Source: an uncultured Oscillospiraceae bacterium (GTDB lineage: Bacteria > Bacillota > Clostridia > Oscillospirales > Oscillospiraceae). Taken from it: a stretch of 60,363 nucleotides of DNA. Shown piece after piece: positions 7,721 to 17,085 of this stretch. The notes beneath the pieces are model-generated. The model saw only the letters and a list, made by a program, of their open reading frames with translations, was not told where the DNA came from and did not search any database. Position 1 is the first letter of the stretch, and the number at the start of each line of letters is the position of its first letter. Location of the stretch: assembly GCA_944383165.1 (NCBI GenBank), contig CALWON010000006.1, forward strand, positions 1-60,363, read 5' to 3'. A program made the position numbers and the translations under genes.

Positions 7721-7801
7721 GTTTGGATGGTTCATGTCTATTCCATCCATAGATATACATATGATAAGGTGTCTAAACTATGGCAATGGAGGGGGTATCA
7801 T

Positions 7802-8959
7802 ATGAAAAAGAAAGGAGAATCTTTCCTCTTACAAAAATTATCTCAGGGGATTGGGCTTTGTCTTGTTACTACTGCATTTATTTTATGGTCATCTGATACT
7901 GCTGATGCAATGCGAACTGGTCTCCAGCTCTGCTCCAATGTAATCATCCCATCTTTATTTCCCTTTTTTGTACTTTCTACTCTGCTGGTGGAGCTTGGAA
8001 TGTCGCGCTACTTGGGATATCTTTTTGAACCAATCATGCGTCCCCTTTTCCGTATCAATGGCAACTGTGCCTGTGCAGTGGCACTTGGGCTGATCGGTGG
8101 CTATCCCGTTGGAGCTAGGACTGCCATTGGGCTTTATCAGAATGGACAATGTACAAAAGTGGAGGCAGAACGTCTGCTCTCTTTTTGCAACAATTCTGGA
8201 CCCGCCTTCATCTTAGGCGTTGTAGGTACTGGAATCTTTGGTAGTCAGTCAGTTGGATTCCTCCTGTATTCCACTCATATTCTCGCTTCTCTGTTGGTAG
8301 GAATTTTATTTCGGTTCTATCATTACAGACAGATCTGCTCCAACCGAAGCTCTGCCTCCATTTCTGTACAAACCGTTCATTTTTCCTCTGCTTTTACCCA
8401 TTCTGTGATCAATTCTATTACATCTACCCTGCACATTTGTGGTTTTATCCTATGTTTTACGGTCCTGTCCCGCATCTTATCGCTATCTGGTGCCCTGTCC
8501 TTTTTGGCTGGTATCCTCTCCCACATTGTCCTTCCGTTTGGATATTCCCAAGCTGATGTGGCTCAATTTTTGGTGGGGCTTTTGGAGGTGTCTTCCGGTG
8601 TCTCCTTCCTCACCTCTTGTTCCTTTTCCCATCGCCTCTCCATCACCGCATTCCTACTGGGTTGGGCTGGTATTTCTGTCCATTTTCAAGTACTCTCTTT
8701 TCTGGAAGATAGTGGGCTGTCACTCAGACCCTATTTGGTTGGAAAGTTTCTCCACGGCTGCTTCTCAGTTGTTCTTTTGCACATCATGAATCCTTTATTG
8801 CCTGATGATCTCTCAGTTTCCTTCTATTTGGCTGAACAGACACAACAAATCGCTGATCTCTCTTTTCAGCAGGCATTGACGATTTCCATCCTCTGTACCT
8901 GTAGTGTATGGGTGATTTTCTTCCTCATTGCAACAGCTCTTGTACACAAAAAGACATAG
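7802..8959 (+). CDS. ylbJ: YlbJ-type sporulation integral membrane protein
   Basis: 385 residues with about eight to ten hydrophobic helices. The gate/nucleoside-recognition pattern is clear: VIIPSLFPFFVLSTLLVE, LGLIGGYPVGARTA, then LSFCNNSGPAFILGVVG. In B. subtilis YlbJ is a sporulation membrane protein needed for spore properties; the transported ligand is unknown. The ATG at 7802 follows GGAGGGGG at a normal distance; the longer upstream frame crosses the terminator at 7685-7720 and is rejected. ylbM (tmcAL) and ylbJ are near one another in Bacillus too. Its presence supports a spore-forming host. Confidence 0.9.
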   Translation: MKKKGESFLLQKLSQGIGLCLVTTAFILWSSDTADAMRTGLQLCSNVIIPSLFPFFVLSTLLVELGMSRYLGYLFEPIMRPLFRINGNCACAVALGLIGGYPVGARTAIGLYQNGQCTKVEAERLLSFCNNSGPAFILGVVGTGIFGSQSVGFLLYSTHILASLLVGILFRFYHYRQICSNRSSASISVQTVHFSSAFTHSVINSITSTLHICGFILCFTVLSRILSLSGALSFLAGILSHIVLPFGYSQADVAQFLVGLLEVSSGVSFLTSCSFSHRLSITAFLLGWAGISVHFQVLSFLEDSGLSLRPYLVGKFLHGCFSVVLLHIMNPLLPDDLSVSFYLAEQTQQIADLSFQQALTISILCTCSVWVIFFLIATALVHKKT

Positions 8960-9009
8960 TATCCCAACCTTTCAGTGATATACTATGACCTGAATAAGGA
9001 GGTGTTCCT

Positions 9010-9225
9010 GTGTCTTTCTTTTTTCAATGTTCCAACCCGTGTTGTATTTACTGCTGCCATAGCCGGAAACTGGATGAGGACTCTGTGATCTGTGTCAAGA
9101 AAGGGGTACAGTCCAGTGGCAACTGCTGTTCCCTTTTTCTTTACGACCCCCTAAAACGTACTCCAACGCCCCATCCTGTCTGGCACAAAAAAGAATTCCC
9201 CACAGATACCTTTACATTGGATTGA
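9010..9225 (+). CDS. small cysteine-rich protein, conserved Clostridia type
   Basis: 71 residues from a GTG preceded by AAGGAGGTG 5 bases upstream. CCIYC, VICVKKG, and NCCSLFLYDPLKRTPTP follow; the ending '(F/L)xYDPLKRxPP' is a pattern I associate with small Cys-rich proteins of Clostridia. The Cys pairs suggest a zinc-ribbon-like fold. It follows ylbJ by about 50 bases. Function unknown. Confidence 0.65.
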   Translation: MSFFFQCSNPCCIYCCHSRKLDEDSVICVKKGVQSSGNCCSLFLYDPLKRTPTPHPVWHKKEFPTDTFTLD

Positions 9226-9291
9226 TTTCCTTTGCACAACCTACCACATTGGCTCATAGACTAAGGCAGCCTATGAAAGGAATGATGTTTC

Positions 9292-9696
9292 ATGAGTCAA
9301 TCTTGTTGTCATAATACAAATGAACCCTATGCAGAACCTTATGTAGTCAACCTGATGTGTGCTGCCAAGTCAAATTATAAATTCCGCAATATCATTTGGA
9401 CTGGTTCTGAATTGCAGGTTACAGTTATGTGCATCCCTGTAGGTGGCGAAGTGGGTAAGGAATCCCATCCAGACAGCGACCAGATGCTGCGGGTTGAAAT
9501 GGGAAAAGCAATGGTATGTATCTATTCTGATGACTGTACCTGCCCCACCCGCCACCACTTGTGTGCAGGTGATGCCGTAATGCTTCCATGTGGCACAGTG
9601 CATAATGTGGTCAACACCGGTTCCTGCCCACTGAAGCTCTCCTCCGTATATGCCCCACCACAGCACCCAAAGGACACTATGGAATGTGAGCATTAA
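9292..9696 (+). CDS. cupin-domain protein
   Basis: 134 residues. Cupin motif 1 appears as GGEVGKESHPDSDQMLRVE and motif 2 as GDAVMLPCGTVHNVVN, giving His and Glu/Asp metal ligands. The N-terminus (MSQSCCHN) and TCPTRHHL carry extra Cys residues. Small cupins of this type bind metal and small sugars or acids; the ligand here cannot be told. GAAAGGAATGATG precedes the ATG. A terminator follows. Confidence 0.82.
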   Translation: MSQSCCHNTNEPYAEPYVVNLMCAAKSNYKFRNIIWTGSELQVTVMCIPVGGEVGKESHPDSDQMLRVEMGKAMVCIYSDDCTCPTRHHLCAGDAVMLPCGTVHNVVNTGSCPLKLSSVYAPPQHPKDTMECEH

Positions 9697-9706
9697 CCCA
9701 TAAAGC

Positions 9707-9756
9707 AACCCCAGCAACAAGTGATAGCTGCTTCACTTCTTGCTGGGGTTTTCAAC
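9707..9756. terminator. terminator between cupin and pyrG (convergent)
   Basis: AACCCCAGCAA pairs with TTGCTGGGGTT, followed on the plus strand by TTC; placed between two converging genes. It may act on both strands, though neither T-run is long. Confidence 0.65.
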
Positions 9757-9782
9757 TTATGAGGGAAACAAGTTTTATATTT

Positions 9783-11378
9783 TTACCGTACTGTGGCTTT
9801 TACCAATCCCAAAAACAGCGGATGTGGGCGATTGGGTCTGCTTTTAAACTCTGGATGATACTGTACCCCAACAAAAAATGGGTGTGCAGACAGTTCCACT
9901 GCCTCTACCAGCCGACCATCTGGTGACTGCCCACATAAAACCAGACCTTCTTGCTCCAACTCTGAACGATATTGGTTGTTCACCTCATAGCGATGGCGAT
10001 GGCGCTCCCAAATCTCTTTTTTTCCGTAAAGCCTGGAAAGTAAGCTATGCTCTTTTACCATACAAGGATAGCTTCCCAACCTCAAAGTGCCGCCTTTATC
10101 AACTTCTTCGCTTTGGTCTGGCATGAAATCAATGACTTTGTGGGCACATTTTCCATCAAATTCCCCAGAATGGGCATCCTGCCAGCCCACCACATGACGG
10201 GCAAATTCAATCACAGCAATTTGCATACCCAGGCATAGCCCCAGATATGGAACCTGATGTTCCCTTGCATACCTTGCTGCCTCGATCATCCCTTCAATGC
10301 CACGCTCACCAAATCCACCTGGAACCAAAATACCATCCAACTGCCCCAAAATAGCCTCACTGTTCTCTTGGGTCAGGGTTTCTGAGTCAATCCACTGGAT
10401 CTCTACCTTAGTATGGCAGGCATACCCAGCATGGTTCAATGCCTCTGTAACGGACAGATAGGCATCATGGAGTTGTATATATTTCCCAACCAATCCAATT
10501 TTTACACAATGATTTGGATTGTGGATGGCATACACCATTTGTTCCCAGTCCTGCAAATCAGGCTGGCGATCCACCAGTCCCAATTCCCTGCATACCACCT
10601 TGGCAAGCCCCTGCCGCTCCAACATCAGAGGAGCCTCATACAGGGTATCCAACGTTTGGTTTTCTATGACACAATCTGATTTTACATTGCAGAAGCCGGC
10701 TATTTTACGGAAAATACTTTCATCTTGAATTGGCTCATCGCTGCGTAACACAATAATATCTGGAGAAATCCCCAGCCCCTGCAGCTCTTTGACTGAGTGC
10801 TGCGTGGGCTTTGACTTATGTTCCCCTGATGCCTTCAAATATGGTACCAGCGTGACATGGATATAGAGTACATTCTCCCGTCCCACTTCTCTGCCAACCT
10901 GACGGATGGCTTCCAAAAAAGGCTGGCTCTCAATATCACCTGTGGTACCACCAATTTCTGTAATCACCACATCTGCATTTGTTTTGTCTGCCACACTGTA
11001 AATATAATGTTTGATTTCATCTGTGACATGGGGGATCACCTGTACTGTGTTCCCCAAATAATCCCCTTTCCGCTCCTTATTCAACACATTGGTGTATACA
11101 CGACCAGTGGTCAGATTGGAAAACTGATTCAAATCCTCGTCCATAAACCGCTCATAGTGCCCTAAATCTAGGTCTGTCTCTGCTCCATCTTCTGTCACAT
11201 ATACCTCACCATGTTGATATGGGCTGATGGTTCCAGGGTCTACATTGATATAGGGGTCCAGTTTCTGTGCTGCCACATGGATCCCTCTCGCTTTCAAAAG
11301 ACGACCTAAGGAAGCCGCAGTAATCCCTTTTCCAAGCCCAGATACTACGCCGCCTGTTACAAAAATATGCTTACTCAT
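9783..11378 (-). CDS. pyrG: CTP synthase
   Basis: Makes CTP from UTP, glutamine and ATP. 531 residues from the ATG at 11378, the usual length. N-terminal synthetase domain: [20 protein letters not shown]; glutaminase domain from about residue 290 with [23 protein letters not shown] (nucleophile Cys) and [11 protein letters not shown] (catalytic His/Glu). GGGAGGGAAC precedes the start. A longer frame extends 31 codons into purF but lacks a ribosome binding site. The ATG overlaps the purF stop codon (ATGA), so pyrG follows purF in one transcript. Confidence 0.97.
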   Translation of the reverse strand: MSKHIFVTGGVVSGLGKGITAASLGRLLKARGIHVAAQKLDPYINVDPGTISPYQHGEVYVTEDGAETDLDLGHYERFMDEDLNQFSNLTTGRVYTNVLNKERKGDYLGNTVQVIPHVTDEIKHYIYSVADKTNADVVITEIGGTTGDIESQPFLEAIRQVGREVGRENVLYIHVTLVPYLKASGEHKSKPTQHSVKELQGLGISPDIIVLRSDEPIQDESIFRKIAGFCNVKSDCVIENQTLDTLYEAPLMLERQGLAKVVCRELGLVDRQPDLQDWEQMVYAIHNPNHCVKIGLVGKYIQLHDAYLSVTEALNHAGYACHTKVEIQWIDSETLTQENSEAILGQLDGILVPGGFGERGIEGMIEAARYAREHQVPYLGLCLGMQIAVIEFARHVVGWQDAHSGEFDGKCAHKVIDFMPDQSEEVDKGGTLRLGSYPCMVKEHSLLSRLYGKKEIWERHRHRYEVNNQYRSELEQEGLVLCGQSPDGRLVEAVELSAHPFFVGVQYHPEFKSRPNRPHPLFLGLVKATVR

Positions 11379-12826
11379 TTCAGTTCCCTCCCAATCTTCT
11401 GTGCAAACCTGTCCTTTTGCCCTGGCTCTGGTACTGGGGTGGGATAGCCCCCTCCAAAACACGCTGTACAAAATCCTGTATTTTCTCCTGTCAACTGCTG
11501 CACCTGTTCCACAGTGAGATAGCCCAGAGAATCCACCCCTATCACTTCTGCAATTTCTTCTACGGTATGGTGGTTGGCAATCAAATTCTCTGCACTATCA
11601 ATATCTGTTCCATAGAAGCAAGGAGCCACAAATGGAGGAGCACTGACACGCATATGGATTTCTTTTGCCCCTGCTTTCCGCAATAAATCTACTGTTCTAC
11701 GGCATGTGGTTCCACGGACAATGGAGTCATCCACCAGTACCACCCGTTTTCCCTTTACTACCGCTTTCACAGGATTCAATTTCAAATTTACACCACTTTC
11801 ACGCATCCCCTGATTGGGTGCAATGAAGGTCCGTCCAATATATTTGTTTTTTGTAAACCCTACACCATAGGGAATTCCAGATTCCTTTGCATAACCCAGA
11901 GCTGCATCAATCCCAGAATCAGGGACACCAACCACCACATCTGCATCAACAGGGTGGGTCTGTGCCAAAAATGCACCTGCCTGCTGACGTGCAAGACTGA
12001 TACTGGCACCATCTATGATGGAATCTGGTCTTGCAAAATAAATCAACTCAAAAACACACAGGCGTTTTGGACGTAAATTGCAGTGTGTGGTATTGCTCTC
12101 TATCCCATGTTCTCCAACAACAATGACCTCACCGGGCTGCACATCACGTTCCCACTCTGCTCCTACTGCATCCAAAGCACAACTTTCTGATGCAAAAACC
12201 ACAGACCCATCTGGAAGTTTCCCCATACACAGAGGACGAAATCCATAGGGGTCCCGTACCGCAATCAATTTGGATGGTGAAGAAATCACAAGGGAGTAAG
12301 CCCCCTCCAAATGGTCCATCGCAGCCACCACTGCATCTTCAATGGTAGGCTGTTTCAGTCGCTCCTGTACCACCGTATAGGCAATGACTTCTGAATCTGT
12401 GGTGGTGTGGAAGATAGAACCATTTTCCTCTAACTTCTGCCGCAAAACAAACGAATTTGTTAAATTTCCATTGTGTGCCAATGCCATTCTTCCCTTAAAA
12501 TGGTTGATCACCAATGGCTGTACATTATTTTTGTGGTCAGAGCCTGTGGTTGCATATCGAACATGCCCCACTACAATGTTACCACTTCCCAGTGCTTCCA
12601 ATCTCTGTTCTGGAAACACTTCACTGACAAGCCCTACCTCACGCCAAGTGGAAAAGACACCATCATCATTCACCACAATACCTGCACTCTCCTGCCCTCT
12701 ATGCTGTAATGCATAAAGCCCATAGTATGCAAGGTGTGCCAGATGTTCTGTTGTACGATGGGAATAAACCCCAAATACACCACATTCCTCATGAATGTGG
12801 TGATCTTGTTGGTGAAACTGCTGCAT
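11375..12826 (-). CDS. purF: amidophosphoribosyltransferase
   Basis: First committed step of purine synthesis: PRPP plus glutamine to phosphoribosylamine. 483 residues from the ATG at 12826 (GAGGGGG upstream). A short propeptide precedes the catalytic Cys in [13 protein letters not shown]; class II amidotransferase features [13 protein letters not shown] and AHNGNLTN follow. The PRPP motif [13 protein letters not shown] lies near residue 360. C-terminal Cys residues (TACFGGGYP) fit the Fe-S type of Bacillus. It leads a two-gene purF-pyrG unit; other pur genes are not in the window. Confidence 0.96.
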   Translation of the reverse strand: MQQFHQQDHHIHEECGVFGVYSHRTTEHLAHLAYYGLYALQHRGQESAGIVVNDDGVFSTWREVGLVSEVFPEQRLEALGSGNIVVGHVRYATTGSDHKNNVQPLVINHFKGRMALAHNGNLTNSFVLRQKLEENGSIFHTTTDSEVIAYTVVQERLKQPTIEDAVVAAMDHLEGAYSLVISSPSKLIAVRDPYGFRPLCMGKLPDGSVVFASESCALDAVGAEWERDVQPGEVIVVGEHGIESNTTHCNLRPKRLCVFELIYFARPDSIIDGASISLARQQAGAFLAQTHPVDADVVVGVPDSGIDAALGYAKESGIPYGVGFTKNKYIGRTFIAPNQGMRESGVNLKLNPVKAVVKGKRVVLVDDSIVRGTTCRRTVDLLRKAGAKEIHMRVSAPPFVAPCFYGTDIDSAENLIANHHTVEEIAEVIGVDSLGYLTVEQVQQLTGENTGFCTACFGGGYPTPVPEPGQKDRFAQKIGRELK

Positions 12827-12863
12827 AATGTTCCCCCTCTTATCTCTATCCGCATAAAAATAG

Positions 12864-12907
12864 GGACAATGACCCCCAAGAATCGAAATTCTCGGACGCC
12901 ATTGTCC
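12864..12907 (-). terminator. leader hairpin ahead of purF, attenuator-like
   Basis: On the minus strand GGACAATGgC and GtCATTGTCC form the base and AGAAT-TTCG-ATTCT the tip (a UUCG-type tetraloop); CCCTATTTTTATG follows. About 35 bases remain to the purF start. It looks like an intrinsic terminator used as a leader. It lacks the conserved core of a purine riboswitch. Confidence 0.5.
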
Positions 12908-13002
12908 TTTCATGCCGACTATCGTACACTGGATTTCCTAAAATGTCAATGGCTAACCTTTCCAAAAATAATGTGTATCCCTATCTTTTTTGTTTGAATG
13001 TG

Positions 13003-13031
13003 TTGACAATTTTCTATTCCCATAGTATGGT
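13003..13031 (+). promoter_or_regulatory. promoter of glnA
   Basis: TTGACA at 13003-13008 and TATGGT at 13026-13031, spaced 17 bases. It starts the leader that contains the glnA attenuator. Confidence 0.6.
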
Positions 13032-13048
13032 TATAAATTGTAAACAAC

Positions 13049-13099
13049 GGGGTTTATGGAGGGGGTAATATGCCCAAATCCATAAGCCCCTTCTTTTTT
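13049..13099 (+). terminator. leader attenuator of glnA, candidate ANTAR target
   Basis: GGGGTTTATGGA (13049-13060) pairs with TCCATAAGCCCC (13079-13090) and is followed by TTCTTTTTTA, a complete terminator. It stands between the promoter and the glnA ribosome binding site (GGAGG at 13101), so it must be read through for expression. The next gene but one encodes an ANTAR-domain protein, a known class of RNA-binding antiterminators, which makes antitermination the likely control. Confidence 0.72.
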
Positions 13100-13112
13100 A
13101 GGAGGTCTCCCT

Positions 13113-14315
13113 ATGAATTATACCCCACAAGAAGTAATACAGTACGTAGATGAAGAAAATATTCAATTTATCCGGCTCTCCTTTTGTGACCTGAATGGTC
13201 GTATGAAAAATATTGCAGTGATGCCATGGGAGCTGCCCCGTATTTTTTCGGATGGGGCTGCCATTGACGCCTCAGCCATTGCAGGCTTTGGCGGTGATAT
13301 TTTCTCTGATCTGTTTCTTCACCCAGATCCCTCTACCCTTTCCTCCCTCCCCTGGCGTGCAGAACATGGTGGAGCAGTGCGCATGTTCTGTGACATTGCC
13401 CACCCAGACGGGACACCATTTGAAGGGGATTGCCGCCGTATTTTAAAAAAAGCCATTTCTGCTGCCACTGAAGCTGGCTACTCCTTTGCATTTGGTGCTG
13501 AAATGGAGTTTTACCTGTTTCAGACAGATGAATTTGGCAATCCAACCAAAATCCCCTGGGACAATGCCTGCTACATGGATGCAGCCCCCCACGATAGAGG
13601 GGAAAATATCCGGCGTGAAATCTGTCTGACCTTGGCCCAGATGGGTATTTTACCTGAAAGCTCCCACCACGAAGAAGGTCCTGGGCAAAATGAAATTGAC
13701 TTTCGATATGCAGAACCACTGTCTTCCGCTGACAATGCCACTACATTCCGCAATGTGGTAGAAATCATCACTGCACACAACGGATTATGGGCTGACTTTT
13801 CCCCAAAGCCACTGGCAAACCATCCCGGTAATGGACTGCACATCAATCTGTCTGTACAGGGACACGGGGACCCTCTCCCCAGTGCCATTGCAGGTATTCT
13901 CCACCATGTTAGAGAAATGTCTGTCTTTTTGAATCCCACAGAGAATTCCTATGCCAGATTGGGGCAACAAAAAGCCCCCAGATACCTGTCCTGGTCATCA
14001 GAAAATCGCTCACAGCTTATCCGCATTCCTGCTGCCCGTGGACCCTATCGCAGAGCGGAGCTTCGTTCTCCCGACCCAACCACCAATCTCTATTTGGCTT
14101 ATGCTCTGCTGATTTATGCCAGTTTAGATGGTATCCAACAAAATCACTACCTCCCCACTCCTGCCAACTATAATCTGTTTACTGCACCACCAGAAATCCT
14201 TGCACAGTTCCAAAAGCTTCCAGAGTCATTGCAGGAGGCTAAAAAGCTGGCAAACCAAAGCAACTTCTTACATACTCATCTGCCCGCTTCTGTATTGGAC
14301 TATTATTGCCGCTGA
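13113..14315 (+). CDS. glnA: glutamine synthetase (GSI type, short form)
   Basis: ATP-dependent synthesis of glutamine from glutamate and ammonium. 400 residues, against about 440 for classical GSI; the shortfall is mostly at the C-terminus. Signatures: FCDLNGRMKNIAV, FGAEMEFYLF, EEGPGQNEIDFRYAE, GNGLHINLSV, and NRSQLIRIPAARGPYRRAELRSPD split over about 310-340. No adenylylation loop is evident. GGAGG lies 7 bases before the ATG. It pairs with the downstream ANTAR gene and is preceded by an attenuator. A second glutamine synthetase (type III) lies 700 bases downstream in opposite orientation. Confidence 0.92.
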   Translation: MNYTPQEVIQYVDEENIQFIRLSFCDLNGRMKNIAVMPWELPRIFSDGAAIDASAIAGFGGDIFSDLFLHPDPSTLSSLPWRAEHGGAVRMFCDIAHPDGTPFEGDCRRILKKAISAATEAGYSFAFGAEMEFYLFQTDEFGNPTKIPWDNACYMDAAPHDRGENIRREICLTLAQMGILPESSHHEEGPGQNEIDFRYAEPLSSADNATTFRNVVEIITAHNGLWADFSPKPLANHPGNGLHINLSVQGHGDPLPSAIAGILHHVREMSVFLNPTENSYARLGQQKAPRYLSWSSENRSQLIRIPAARGPYRRAELRSPDPTTNLYLAYALLIYASLDGIQQNHYLPTPANYNLFTAPPEILAQFQKLPESLQEAKKLANQSNFLHTHLPASVLDYYCR

Positions 14316-14339
14316 TAAACCACAGAAAGGAGTATGCCT

Positions 14340-14924
14340 ATGGTATTTTTTGAGCGTACCTATGCTGTTTTACTGGTCACTGCCAGTGAATCCTTTCGCT
14401 CTGCTCTGCTGCCCCATCTGCCTTCCTGTGAATTTCATCCGATCACCACCGTAAAAAGTGTGGGAGAAGCACGCAGGCGGTGCAATGAGCAGAGTTATGA
14501 TATGATTATCATCAATAGCCCACTTCCAGATGGGGGAGAAGAACGGCTTGCTATAGATTTATGTACTGCCACAGATGCAGGTGTTTTGCTTTTTGTCAAA
14601 CAGGAACAATATGAATTAACATTGCAAAAAGTACGGGAACATGGTGTATTGACTGCTGGTAAACCTACCTCTACTGCTGTACTCAGACAGTGTATCCATG
14701 CTCTCACCGCCATGCGGGAACGACTAAGACAAGTTCGTACACAACAGCAATCGGTAGAAGAAAAAATTCAGGAAATCCGCCTTGTGAACCGTGCCAAATG
14801 GCTGCTCATTCAACGTGAGTTTCGCACAGAGGAAGATGCTCACCGTATTATTCAGGTAAGGGCTATGGAACAGCGCACCTCTCGCAGCAAAATTGCCCAG
14901 GAAATCATTGCACAGTATGAGTAA
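14340..14924 (+). CDS. ANTAR-domain response regulator with degenerate receiver
   Basis: 194 residues. The N-terminal half looks like a receiver, but the phosphoacceptor position reads MIIINSPLPDG, with Asn59 where Asp is expected, so phosphorylation is unlikely. A coiled linker (about 110-140) leads to an ANTAR domain: VNRAKWLLIQREFRTEEDAH, then IIQVRAMEQRTSRSKIAQEI. ANTAR proteins bind paired RNA hairpins and prevent termination, often at nitrogen genes. AAAGGAG is 7 bases before the ATG at 14340; the ATG at 14334 sits almost on that site. It follows glnA by 24 bases and probably acts on its leader. Confidence 0.88.
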   Translation: MVFFERTYAVLLVTASESFRSALLPHLPSCEFHPITTVKSVGEARRRCNEQSYDMIIINSPLPDGGEERLAIDLCTATDAGVLLFVKQEQYELTLQKVREHGVLTAGKPTSTAVLRQCIHALTAMRERLRQVRTQQQSVEEKIQEIRLVNRAKWLLIQREFRTEEDAHRIIQVRAMEQRTSRSKIAQEIIAQYE

Positions 14925-14929
14925 ATAAG

Positions 14930-14958
14930 AAAGCTGCAACCAGATTGGTTGCAGCTTT
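14930..14958. terminator. bidirectional terminator between the ANTAR gene and glutamine synthetase III
   Basis: AAAGCTGCAACC pairs perfectly with GGTTGCAGCTTT around AGATT, with T-runs on both strands. It serves both convergent transcripts. Confidence 0.85.
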
Positions 14959-14966
14959 TCCATTGA

Positions 14967-17054
14967 TTAAACATAAAACAGGATATCGCTATAGGTGGGG
15001 AATGGCCAGTATTTCCGCTCCACCATAGTCTCCAGCTCGTCTGCAATCAGCCGTGCCTTTGCCATATCCTCCTCAATCATCCCATGAAAATAGGTCAACT
15101 TTGATTTTATATCAGCAGGAGCTTCTTTCAAATCACGGTCCATCTGTTCACAAATCTGCATCAGTGCATCTGTTTTCTGTGAAATTCCAGTGGCTAGAAC
15201 ACTTTCATAGTGACTACCTTCCATACCACCTCGTAGTTGTATGCGCTGGAACAAGGTTCCAGAATAAGCAGAAGCGGCTGGCAAAATGTCCTTCCGAATC
15301 ATGTCAATCATGGTGGTTGCTTCAATGGTGCGCACTGTGCAGTAGTTCTCCATATGGATTTCCTGCCGTGCCTCCAGCTCCTCTTTTGAGAAAATCCCAT
15401 GTTTTGTAAATAATGCCACATTCTTTGGGGCTGTATAGTAAGGAAGTGCATCTGCTGTGGATGTCAGATTGACCAATCCCCGTCTGGATGCCTCCTGAAG
15501 CCATGCCTGTTCATATCCATTTCCATTGAAAATAATTCTCTGGTGCTGGGTAAAGACACGCTGAATCAGCTCAGACAAAGCGGTGTTGAAATCATCTGCC
15601 TGTTCCAGAATATCTGCAAATTCCTCCAGCTCCTGTGCCATAATGGTGTTCAGTGCAATGTTAGGACCTGCAATCGACTGGGATGACCCTAACATACGAA
15701 ATTCAAACTTGTTGCCTGTAAATGCCAGTGGTGAAGTTCTGTTTCGGTCTGTGTTATCTTTGGGAATGGCTGGCATGACATCTACCCCGATTCTCAGTGT
15801 GGCTTTTTCTGGGTCTGCATACTCTGTCCCAGAAATGATGGATTCTACCACCTTGGTCAGTTCATCCCCTAGGAAAATAGATACGACGGCAGGGGGTGCT
15901 TCCTGTGCACCCAAACGGTGGTCATTGCCAGCATAGGCCACTGTACAGCGCAGAAAGTCCTGATATTCGTCCACCCCTTTTACAAAGGCAGCCAAAAAGA
16001 GCAAAAAGCGGGCATTCTGGCTGGGTGTGTTGCCGGGCTGAAAGAGGTTGTCCCCTGTATCAGTGGACAGTGACCAGTTATCATGTTTTCCTGAACCATT
16101 AATCCCTGCAAAAGGTTTCTCATGGAGCAGGCACACCAGACCATGCTTCCTTGCAACCTTTCGCATCACATCCATGGTAATCTGGTTGTGGTCACAGGCG
16201 CAGTTTGCATCGGTGTAAATAGGTGCCATTTCATGCTGACAGGGTGCCACTTCGTTGTGTTTTGTTTTGGAGAGAACCCCCAGTTTCCACAACTCCTCAT
16301 CCAACTCCTCCATATAGGCAGCCACTCTGGAACGGATAGTGCCGAAGTAGTGGTCATCCAATTCCTGCCCCTTTGGTGGTTTTGCCCCAAATAGTGTTCT
16401 ACCACATAGGCGCAAATCCATACGTTTTGCGAAATCTTTTTCATCAATCAGGAAATACTCCTGTTCTGGTCCCACCTGTGCCACAACTGTCTTTGTTGCG
16501 GTATCTCCAAACAGCCGCAGAATCCGAACTGCCTGCTTGCTTACCTGCTCCATAGAGCGAAGCAGAGGTGTTTTTTTATCTAGCACATGACCAGAATAGG
16601 AGCAGAACACAGTTGGGATGTACAAGGTATGCTCTCGGATAAATGCAAATGCAGTTGGGTCCCATGCAGTATAGCCCCTTGCCTCAAAAGTAGCCCGTAG
16701 ACCACCTGATGGGAAGGAGGAAGCATCTGGCTCCCCTCGCACCAGCTCTTTTCCCGAAAATTCCATAACCGCTCTGCCGCCCCCAGCTGGAGCAATAAAA
16801 CTGTCATGTTTTTCTGCGGTAAATCCAGTCATAGGCTGGAACCAGTGGGTGTAGTGGGTTGCACCCCGCTCCAATGCCCAACGCTTCATTGCCTCTGCAA
16901 TGTCATTTGCAATGGACAAATCCAAGGTGGTATGGGTTTCGATACACTTCTTCCACTCCCCATAGGAGTTGGAGGACAGGTATGCTTTCATTGCCTCCTC
17001 ATGAAATACCATACTGCCAAAATCCGCTGTTACATCAAATTTCTTTTCCATCAT
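14967..17054 (-). CDS. glnN: glutamine synthetase type III
   Basis: Large (695-residue) GSIII enzyme, normal length for the family. VFHEEAMKAYL at the N-terminus, TAEKHDSFIAP, GPEQEYFLID, HEVAPCQHEMAPIYTDAN and HEKPFAGINGSGKHDNWSL are GSIII-specific signatures. It works as a dodecamer with the same reaction as GlnA. Double ATG at 17054/17051 with AAAGGAG upstream. It follows asnB by 31 bases and shares its T-box-controlled transcript, an unusual partner: glutamine made here is the substrate of AsnB. Confidence 0.95.
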   Translation of the reverse strand: MMEKKFDVTADFGSMVFHEEAMKAYLSSNSYGEWKKCIETHTTLDLSIANDIAEAMKRWALERGATHYTHWFQPMTGFTAEKHDSFIAPAGGGRAVMEFSGKELVRGEPDASSFPSGGLRATFEARGYTAWDPTAFAFIREHTLYIPTVFCSYSGHVLDKKTPLLRSMEQVSKQAVRILRLFGDTATKTVVAQVGPEQEYFLIDEKDFAKRMDLRLCGRTLFGAKPPKGQELDDHYFGTIRSRVAAYMEELDEELWKLGVLSKTKHNEVAPCQHEMAPIYTDANCACDHNQITMDVMRKVARKHGLVCLLHEKPFAGINGSGKHDNWSLSTDTGDNLFQPGNTPSQNARFLLFLAAFVKGVDEYQDFLRCTVAYAGNDHRLGAQEAPPAVVSIFLGDELTKVVESIISGTEYADPEKATLRIGVDVMPAIPKDNTDRNRTSPLAFTGNKFEFRMLGSSQSIAGPNIALNTIMAQELEEFADILEQADDFNTALSELIQRVFTQHQRIIFNGNGYEQAWLQEASRRGLVNLTSTADALPYYTAPKNVALFTKHGIFSKEELEARQEIHMENYCTVRTIEATTMIDMIRKDILPAASAYSGTLFQRIQLRGGMEGSHYESVLATGISQKTDALMQICEQMDRDLKEAPADIKSKLTYFHGMIEEDMAKARLIADELETMVERKYWPFPTYSDILFYV

Positions 17055-17085
17055 GACAATCTCCTTTCTATTCTGACCATATTAC

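Noticed and set aside
12864..12907. Purine riboswitch before purF
   Set aside because: The conserved three-way junction core sequences are not present; only a hairpin is seen.
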